Shown piece after piece: positions 53,325 through 61,200 of a stretch of 64,000 bases of DNA. This DNA is from Flavobacterium hungaricum. Lineage in GTDB: Bacteria > Bacteroidota > Bacteroidia > Flavobacteriales > Flavobacteriaceae. The notes under the pieces are model-generated. The model worked only from the letters and a program-made list of their open reading frames with translations. It was not told the DNA's origin and made no database searches. The stretch's first letter is position 1. Each line of letters starts with the position of its first letter. The stretch is from assembly GCF_015182285.1 (NCBI RefSeq), contig NZ_PRDM01000001.1, positions 1,364,001 through 1,428,000 of the forward strand. The letters run 5' to 3'. Position numbers and translations under genes: made by a program.

Positions 53325-56300
53325 GTTTTTGATCTAGAATTTCTTGAAGTAATCTGGCCAATTCCTTGTCATTTGGCGGCGCTAAAATATCATAATGATT
53401 ACCGGAGATATTATGAATTGCGACTCCTTTTAAGGCAGCCTTTTTCCATCCCAGATTATTTGGGTCAACTTTATGGTCGATGTCATCTTTTGATCGAAAT
53501 AAATCCACTTTAAAATGCTGTGGTTTAAGTTGATATTTGTCGATAATTTTTTTTATCATGCCATCAGCCTCGATAAGCTGCTCAATTGTCAAAACTTTTT
53601 GCTCCATCGTCTTGTTGTTTTTACCAAAAAAACTTTTTAAGATGTATTTGTTTTCATTAATACGAATCTTAAAAGCCCTCCAGCTAAAAATCATTTCTTT
53701 GTATCGGACTATTTTCTTTTGCCAATAAGTTCTATAATAAAAAGAAGAATCAATAGATGAATCAAGTAATGCCGTCAAGCTAACCTCTTTGCCTAGTTCA
53801 TGCAATTGGCGGGTCATTTCAAAGGCAATAATACCGCCAAAAGAATAACCTGCTAAAGCGTAAGGTCCGTTAGGATTTTTTTTAATGATTGCATCTACAT
53901 AATGTGCGGCCATATCCTCAATTGATTCGTACCAGTCATTGTACTCTCTTGCAGTACCTTGAATACCATAAACAGGCTGATCATCATCGAAGTATTTACT
54001 CAGGTTGACAAAATTTAAGACATTGAGTCCTGCACCATGCACAATAAAAAGAGGAATTTTATTGCCGCTAGATTTTATTGCGACTAAGCAATCAGAATAA
54101 ATTTCTTTAGCAGCTATTAATTTTGCAAACTTCTCTATTGTCGAATGTTCAAATAGAGTAGAAAGGGGTAATTTTTTTCCCATTTTTTCTTCAATTTGGC
54201 TCATGACCCTTACCGCAACTAGAGAATGACCACCCATCTCGAAGAAATTGCTGAAAATATCAACATTCTCCAAATTCAAGCTCTCTTTCCAGATAGCTGC
54301 TACTATTTCTTCTTCTTCTGTCCGAGGCTGTGTATAGCCAATGTTTGTATTAGTTTTATATTCCAAAAGGGATTTACGGTCTATTTTTCCATTTAGAGTT
54401 GTTGGGAATTTTTCTAATAGATTAAAATCATGAGGAACTAAATGGGATGGTAGTTGAGAAGACAATTTTTCGCGCCATAAAGGAATTTGCTGTACAGCAT
54501 TTTCAATAGATCCTTCTGGGACAATATGGGCAATAAGAAAATTTTGATCAGCTAGTACTACAGCATATTTTATGCCTTCAAGTTCTATCAAAGTTTGTTC
54601 AACTTCGCCTGGTTCAATGCGATGGCCCCTAATCTTGACTTGCTGGTCTAAGCGTCCTAAGCAAACAATTTCGTTGTTAGGTAAAAGTTTGCCCAAATCT
54701 CCAGTGCGATATACGACACTTATTTTTGAATTTGAAAACTCATTGATTATAAATTTTTCATCTGTAAGTTCCGGCCTCTTCCAGTATCCTGATGCTAATC
54801 CATCTCCACCAATAACAATTTCTCCAATTTTTCCGGGCGGCAAAAGTTTGCCATGCTCGTTTATTATATAAAGCTGCGTATTTGCAATAGGTTTGCCAAT
54901 TGTAATTAACGAATCGGCACTAGTTATTTGTTTTACAGAGGACCAAATTGTGGTTTCTGTCGGGCCATACACGTTCCAAATGGTATCACATTTTTGTATA
55001 AGTTCTTTCGCAAGATCGGCAGACATGGCTTCTCCGCCGCAAAGCGCCTTTATTGGCAGTGGTGCTGACCAGCCAGAATCTAATAGCATTGACCAAGTTG
55101 TTGGAGTCGCCTGTAAAAAACTGATTTTTTCTTTTTTAAGCACTTCTAGTAATAATCTGCCGTCTTTAGCAGTTTCATTATTAGCCAATATTACTGCAGC
55201 TCCTTTAATAAGTGGCAAATACAATTCTAAACCAGCAATATCAAAAGAAATAGTAGTGATAGACAGCAACCTGTCATTTGGATTGATACCCGGTTCCTTA
55301 GCCATACTGAAAAGAAAGTTAACTAAGTTTTTATGGGTAATCGGTACTCCTTTTGGTTTACCCGTAGAACCAGAAGTGTAGAGTAAATAAGCTGTATCTT
55401 CAAAATTAACTTTTCTTTCTAATTTGGTTTTTGGAAACTGGCTCAATACTGCCATGGCATCTTCTATTAAAATAATATCAGGGAGTTCTAATAATGATTG
55501 GGATACCTCTTTACTTGTTAGTAAAAATTTAGCTTCAGAATCATCTATCATGAATTGTAATCTAGAAATAGGATATTCAGGATCTAAAGGAAGATAAGCG
55601 GCACCGCACTGCATAATGGCTAATAATGAAATTACCAGTTCAGAACAACGAGGCATTGAGACAGCAATAAAATCGCCGGGTAGAATGCCTTTATCTTTTA
55701 AATAATGGGCCATTTGATTGGCTTGAGCTTGCAGGTCTTTATATAAAATAACAGTATCGAGAAATTCTAATGCTGTATTTTCTGGTGTTTGTTTTGCTTG
55801 TAAATCAATTAAATCATGAAGCGCGCTTTCAGGATAGCTGGCATTAGTTGCATTTATTTCGTTGTATTCGCTTATAAAATCCTGATTGGTAATTTGTTCT
55901 AAAGTTTTTGTTGGATCATCGGTAACTTTTTCTATTATTTTTTCTAGAGAAGTCATCATTTTTTTAATGGTCTCTGGCAGGAAAAGCGCCGTATTGAAAG
56001 ACCATTCAAAAACGAGATTTTTTTCGGTACCGCTTGCATTAAGAAAAATTTCGAAAGTTTCGAAAGCCCTGGGGTTGCTCGTTAATTTATAGGTTAAATT
56101 TCTAAAATGAACACCATCAGTCATGCCCATATCTATGTTGAATGTAATAGGCACTAAAGGAATTCGTGAAGGATCGCGGGGAATATTTATTGTTTGTAAG
56201 AGCTGTCCAAAACTAAGTTGTGAATACTCATAACAATCAAAAAGTTCTGATTTTCGTTGTTTTAAGTAATCGTTAAAATTTTTATTTAAGTCTGGTCTGC

Positions 56301-57276
56301 TTCTTAATGGGAGTAAATTAACGCAGTGTCCTACTAAATGATTCATTCCTGTTGTAGCTTGACCAGCAGAAGGCAAGCCAACTACGATATCATCCTGTCC
56401 TGTTATTTGATATAAAAATAACTCAAAACTAACCAAAAGGGTAGTTACTAAACTTGAACCAGCATTTAAACCCGTTTGTTTTAGCTTTGATAATAAATTT
56501 GTATCGAAAGGAAAATCCAAACGTTGACTTTTGTAAGTTCGAAGTGGTGGTCTTGGATTGTCTGTTGGCAAATTTATAATCGGTACCGATTTTTCATAAA
56601 TTTTATTCCAAAACTGTTCTCCTTTTTTGTTTTTTTCACTTTGCAAAAATAATTGTTCTTCATCTGCATAAGCGCTAAAGGGAATCGGTTCTGGCAAATC
56701 AGGTATTTTACCTTCAACATAAGCAGAGTAAAGTGCTCCCAGATCTTGAAGAATAATTCCAAGTGACCATCCATCACAAATTATATGGTGTACCGTAAGG
56801 ATTAATCTATGATTCATTTCAGAAAATTTCAATAAACCTGCTTTGATTAATGGTCCGTTAATCAGATCAAAAAGAAAATGAGCGTCTTCATGAAGATATT
56901 CCTGTAAGATAGTATTCTGGGAATCTGGATCGAGATGAGACAGGTTGAGTTGGGTAATGTTTATCGCAAGTTGCTTATAGATAGACATATAAATACCGTT
57001 TGTGCTAAATGCAGCGCGCAATGCCTCATGACGGTCTATCAATTTTTGAATAGCTCGATCCATAACACCAGTGTCTAATGGGCCGTTAAATTCTACTGTT
57101 AGCGACTCGTTATAGGCACTAGCGGCATCGTCGCCTCCAAAATAACAACCTGTCCAAATTTCAGATTGTGCTTTTGTAGTTGGTATGACTTTTTCTAACT
57201 CTGGTCCAGAAAATGGATTAAAAGCTGCATTTTTTTTTAAAACTTCCACTTTAGTTTTTCTATTAATATTGTACAA
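53311..57276 (-). CDS. Terminal NRPS module C-A-PCP-TE, glycine-type A domain
   Basis: The 1321-residue protein has a condensation domain (about 25-460) with intact HHIICDG (163-169). An adenylation domain (about 480-990; YTSGSTGKPKG, YGPTETT, NGKIDRK) precedes a carrier domain (FFEMGGHSLVAV, Ser near 1017) and a type I thioesterase (about 1085-1321; GYSFGG Ser, SGNHYDI His). By hand alignment to GrsA the ten specificity residues read DILQLGVIWK, one change from the glycine code DILQLGLIWK as I recall it. It would add a glycine-like residue and release the product. The frame has no ATG start: TTG 57276 or GTG 57249 must serve. It lies 35 bp after the JmjC gene. Confidence 0.93.
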   Translation of the reverse strand: MYNINRKTKVEVLKKNAAFNPFSGPELEKVIPTTKAQSEIWTGCYFGGDDAASAYNESLTVEFNGPLDTGVMDRAIQKLIDRHEALRAAFSTNGIYMSIYKQLAINITQLNLSHLDPDSQNTILQEYLHEDAHFLFDLINGPLIKAGLLKFSEMNHRLILTVHHIICDGWSLGIILQDLGALYSAYVEGKIPDLPEPIPFSAYADEEQLFLQSEKNKKGEQFWNKIYEKSVPIINLPTDNPRPPLRTYKSQRLDFPFDTNLLSKLKQTGLNAGSSLVTTLLVSFELFLYQITGQDDIVVGLPSAGQATTGMNHLVGHCVNLLPLRSRPDLNKNFNDYLKQRKSELFDCYEYSQLSFGQLLQTINIPRDPSRIPLVPITFNIDMGMTDGVHFRNLTYKLTSNPRAFETFEIFLNASGTEKNLVFEWSFNTALFLPETIKKMMTSLEKIIEKVTDDPTKTLEQITNQDFISEYNEINATNASYPESALHDLIDLQAKQTPENTALEFLDTVILYKDLQAQANQMAHYLKDKGILPGDFIAVSMPRCSELVISLLAIMQCGAAYLPLDPEYPISRLQFMIDDSEAKFLLTSKEVSQSLLELPDIILIEDAMAVLSQFPKTKLERKVNFEDTAYLLYTSGSTGKPKGVPITHKNLVNFLFSMAKEPGINPNDRLLSITTISFDIAGLELYLPLIKGAAVILANNETAKDGRLLLEVLKKEKISFLQATPTTWSMLLDSGWSAPLPIKALCGGEAMSADLAKELIQKCDTIWNVYGPTETTIWSSVKQITSADSLITIGKPIANTQLYIINEHGKLLPPGKIGEIVIGGDGLASGYWKRPELTDEKFIINEFSNSKISVVYRTGDLGKLLPNNEIVCLGRLDQQVKIRGHRIEPGEVEQTLIELEGIKYAVVLADQNFLIAHIVPEGSIENAVQQIPLWREKLSSQLPSHLVPHDFNLLEKFPTTLNGKIDRKSLLEYKTNTNIGYTQPRTEEEEIVAAIWKESLNLENVDIFSNFFEMGGHSLVAVRVMSQIEEKMGKKLPLSTLFEHSTIEKFAKLIAAKEIYSDCLVAIKSSGNKIPLFIVHGAGLNVLNFVNLSKYFDDDQPVYGIQGTAREYNDWYESIEDMAAHYVDAIIKKNPNGPYALAGYSFGGIIAFEMTRQLHELGKEVSLTALLDSSIDSSFYYRTYWQKKIVRYKEMIFSWRAFKIRINENKYILKSFFGKNNKTMEQKVLTIEQLIEADGMIKKIIDKYQLKPQHFKVDLFRSKDDIDHKVDPNNLGWKKAALKGVAIHNISGNHYDILAPPNDKELARLLQEILDQKHEKI

Positions 57277-57311
57277 TCAATTTTTTTAGGAATAAATTAT
57301 TAGAAGCTATT

Positions 57312-58220
57312 TTATCCTTTAAAATTTTTCTTAATTCCAAAGAAATCTAATACCCTTATTGTTGATATCATGGTAGATAAATAAACTTTTGCTAATTCAG
57401 TTTTAATGCTTTTCTTCTTCTTTAAATTAATAAAAACCTCTTTTTTGAACTTGCTTAGATTAGAGGTATTCAAACAATCCTGCGCAATTGAAATTGTTTC
57501 GGTTAAAGAATGTGCCGTATGCCACCAACCACAAGGAATAAACAATGTTTCTCCTGGTCCTACAGTAAAAGTAATTGGCGTTAAATTTGTTGAAAGCGGA
57601 TATTTTTCAAAATCGATATTTTTTAAATCGGGTATTTCTGAAACCCATAAATTATCTTTTTTTTGATATATATAGGGAGTTTGACTAGGAGGAATAACGG
57701 TGAATTCTTTTACTCCGTGCAATTGCGTTATAAAAGCATGAAGACATAAATAATCGTAATGAACATAAGGAAATACACCGCCTGGACTGCCAAAAAATAT
57801 TTCTAATGTTTGAGCAGTACCTGTAAATCTTTTCGATATTAATTTGCTGTGAGTCCAGTCTGGCAAAGAATATTTAAATCGCGGCGACACATCCGGTATT
57901 AGTTCTGGATAGTCGGTGTCCATTTGAAGCTTGCAAGGATAAGGTGCAGGATTTTCAACTGTTGAAGTTTCCATCAAGTCGATGTAATCTTTCAGTTTGA
58001 ATTTTTGCCCTTCTACGCTAACTTCTCTATCTCCATAAGTAGATCTGAAGAATTCTAACGAAAATTTTTCCTTTGCATTCCAGCCTTCGCAAGCATCGCC
58101 AATTACTACAGGATAATTAGCAAATAAATGATTTTTAGAAAATTCATTATATGTCATACCGTGTTTTTTTTCAACAACATAATCTCCTACACGAATTAAT
58201 TCAATTGTTTTAACAGTCAT
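57312..58220 (-). CDS. JmjC/cupin_8-type Fe(II) dioxygenase-like protein in the NRPS-PKS operon
   Basis: The 302-residue cytoplasmic protein has a cupin_8/JmjC fold with the metal triad His154-x-Asp156 (VHYDYLCLHAF) and His234 (CGWWHTAHS), and the typical VGPGETLFIPCGWWH strand. Relatives hydroxylate protein or carrier-bound amino acid side chains using 2-oxoglutarate and iron. Sandwiched between the PKS-aminotransferase and terminal NRPS genes, it probably tailors a carrier-bound intermediate or the product, for example by hydroxylation. No 2-oxoglutarate residue is assigned with certainty. Gaps to its neighbours are 17 and 35 bp, so it belongs to the operon. Confidence 0.85.
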   Translation of the reverse strand: MTVKTIELIRVGDYVVEKKHGMTYNEFSKNHLFANYPVVIGDACEGWNAKEKFSLEFFRSTYGDREVSVEGQKFKLKDYIDLMETSTVENPAPYPCKLQMDTDYPELIPDVSPRFKYSLPDWTHSKLISKRFTGTAQTLEIFFGSPGGVFPYVHYDYLCLHAFITQLHGVKEFTVIPPSQTPYIYQKKDNLWVSEIPDLKNIDFEKYPLSTNLTPITFTVGPGETLFIPCGWWHTAHSLTETISIAQDCLNTSNLSKFKKEVFINLKKKKSIKTELAKVYLSTMISTIRVLDFFGIKKNFKG

Positions 58221-58237
58221 AATTTAGTATTAGGGGT

Positions 58238-61200
58238 TTATAAATCTAGTTTAACATATTCGCCTTTTTTATTCGAATCTGCGATAAACCAAGCCGGATT
58301 ACCATCTTTGTCTCTTCCTAGTTTTGCTCCGTTTACTGGTGGTTTATTGATTACAACTGAATTGTTTGATGTTTTCGATGGAATAGATTCTGCTGTATTA
58401 GCAGCGAAGAATCCAGCTGCAACCATTTTATTAAGGCATTTTTTGAAAGTTTGGATTATTTGGTCAATGTCTTCTTCTTTATAAGCTTCAGTCAAAAAGC
58501 AAGGGAAACCATCCCAGATATGAATTCCGTTTTCACGAAGTAAAGTGAATAGCAATTCGCCATAAAGTACATCGTCATTAAACTTAAGCCGCCATAGAGA
58601 ACCAAAATGATTAATTGTCATTGGCAGTTCTTGTGTCTTGACTTCGGTATTTAATGCGGCTGCTAAGCGACTAGTCATGTTATTTAGTCTTTCTTGTAAA
58701 TCTGGCCCTTGCTTTTTAAGATAAGTAAGAACTGCTTTTGATGCAGCAAGTGCCAAAGGATGCCTTACAAAAGTACCTGCGAAGTATGTAACGCCAATTT
58801 CTGGAATAGAATCATCACCATATTGCCAATGACCGCCATCAAGTGCATCCATATATTTTCGTTTTCCGGCAATAGCACCAATTGAAAGTCCGCCGCCAAT
58901 TACTTTTCCATAAGTTGCGATATCGGCCTGAATATTAAAAAGGGCCTGAATGCCGCCTGGATGCATACGGAATCCTGTAATAACCTCATCAAAAATTAGC
59001 GGTACATCAGTTTCGGCAGTGAGTTCTCGCAGCTTATTTAAAAATGCTATTGGTTGAAATTCTGGTCTTCTGCTTTGAACCGGTTCCACTAAAACAGCAG
59101 CCAGTTCATCTGCTCGCTCTCTTATAATACGAAGACTTTCCTCAGTTCCATATTCTAAAATGAGTATGTTTTGAACAGATTCAGGCATAATTCCAGGAGC
59201 GGCAGGAAAAGAAATTAATTTTTTTGAGCCACGAACTAAAACTTCATCTATTATACCATGATAAGAGCCAGAAAATGCCGCTATCAATGAGCGTCCAGTA
59301 ACAGTTCGGGCTATTCGAATTGCACCTAAAACAGCTTCAGAACCGGTATTACAAAGTGCAGCACGATCTTGTTTTGTAAACTCACACAGCAATTCACAAA
59401 CTTCTCCAGCCAATGGGTGCTGCGGTCCTACTTCAAATCCGTCTTCGACTTGCTGATGAAGTACTTCTTTAATAAAATCGGGCTGATAACCAAAAAAGCA
59501 AGATCCAAATCCATTAAGCGTGTCAATGTAGACGTTTCCATCTAAGTCCCATAAACGATTTCCTTTGGATTTTTCAATGACAATCGGATAAACTATTTCT
59601 TTTGTTAATGGTTTAAATCCAGAAACAACTCTTGGATCTGCCATAAAACTTCTATTTTTTTGAGCATAGGATTTACTTTTTCCGGTTTTTGCAGTGTAAG
59701 CAGCTATCAATTTATTTAGAAATTCCTTTTGAGAAGTACTCATTTCCTTTGTTTGTTTCTCAATTCTAGGAGATGCTCCAAAAGGTTTTTGATGTTCAGA
59801 AATTTCTTCAGGCGTTCTTACTTCTTCAACTGTATTTCCAATTTTGGTATCAATCAAAGATTTCTGAAATGTTTCCTGATGTATTTCGTTAGACGCTGCT
59901 GTTGTATTACCCTGTAGAAGTTCCATTTGTTTTCCTAAAAGCTGCAGTTGCTGTGCAATCAACCCTAAGGCCGTATTGTTCTGATTGTTGACTGCGGCAG
60001 AAGCGAGACTGGCAGTTGCTGCTGGGACAGCAATTACGTTTGAAACTATTTTTGCTGGTTCGATGCTTTTGTACTCCTCTTGTGGAAGATTAAGATCAAG
60101 ATAATCTGCTAAAAGAGAGGGTGAACTAAATTCTTCATTGAGCTGTCGAAAGGTTATGGCAATTTTAAAATCTTTTTTTAACCTTATGGCAAGCTGCGTA
60201 AGTGTTAATGAATCCAGTCCAAGGTCAAGAAAACTTTGAGAAGATGCATCATGTGGGTAATCGATACCAGATGTTTGACTTACAATTGAAGAAATGTTAT
60301 TAAGTATAGTAGTTTTTCTCATAGGTTTGTTTCCATTTAGTTTACTAATCGGATTTTGTAGTATGTCTGTATTTTTTGTATTTGCAGCAGCAGAAACCGG
60401 TGTTGAATTTTGTATTGGTACTGCAGGAGGGTCAATCCAGCAGAGTTTCCGGTCGAACACGTAGCTTGGTAATTCAACTTTTTGCCTGTCTTGCCCGCTG
60501 TAAAAAGCATTCCAATCTGGATCAATTCCTCTCAGCCATAGTTCACCTAAGGTCTGTAAAACAGAATTGTATTCATTCATCTTATTTTTAGGAGTTGCTA
60601 AACTTGTAAATGCAGGAATTATTTTTCCTGCTGCCTGCTGCTTTGTCAAAGTAGTTAATGTGTGTCCTGGTCCAATTTCGATAAAAATAGGATCTTCTAA
60701 TTTTAGCAAAGTATCTGCTGCAGGCCCAAATCTCACTGTACTGCGCAAATGGTCTGACCAGTATTTTGAACTGACAGCTTCTTCATCTTTAAGCCAAGAT
60801 CCTGTAACAGTAGAAACAATGGGCATAGCAGGCTTATTAAGGAATGTCTTTTTTACCTCATTTTCAAAGGTTTCCAATGCTGGATCCATCATTGCTGAAT
60901 GAAATGCATGACTGGTGAAAAGCAAGTTATTAGCAATTTCTAATGCATCTAATGATTTGGCAAAATCTTTTATTTCACTATCTTTTCCAGCAACGACACA
61001 TAAAAAATCAGAATTAACAGCCGCTAGAGAAAGTGTTTTTGGAAGAAGCTCTTTTAATTTGTCTTCATGAAGTCTTACAGAAAGCATGCTTCCTGCTGGA
61101 AGTTCATTGACTAGACGTCCTCTAACTGCAATTAAATGCAGTGCATCTTCTAGGCTGAAAATGCCTGCCAAATGAGCCGCTACAAATTCTCCAATACTAT

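Noticed and set aside
54572..55381. Long plus-strand frames inside the NRPS gene (up to 162 codons)
   Set aside because: They are antisense to conserved A-domain motifs and have no recognisable product.
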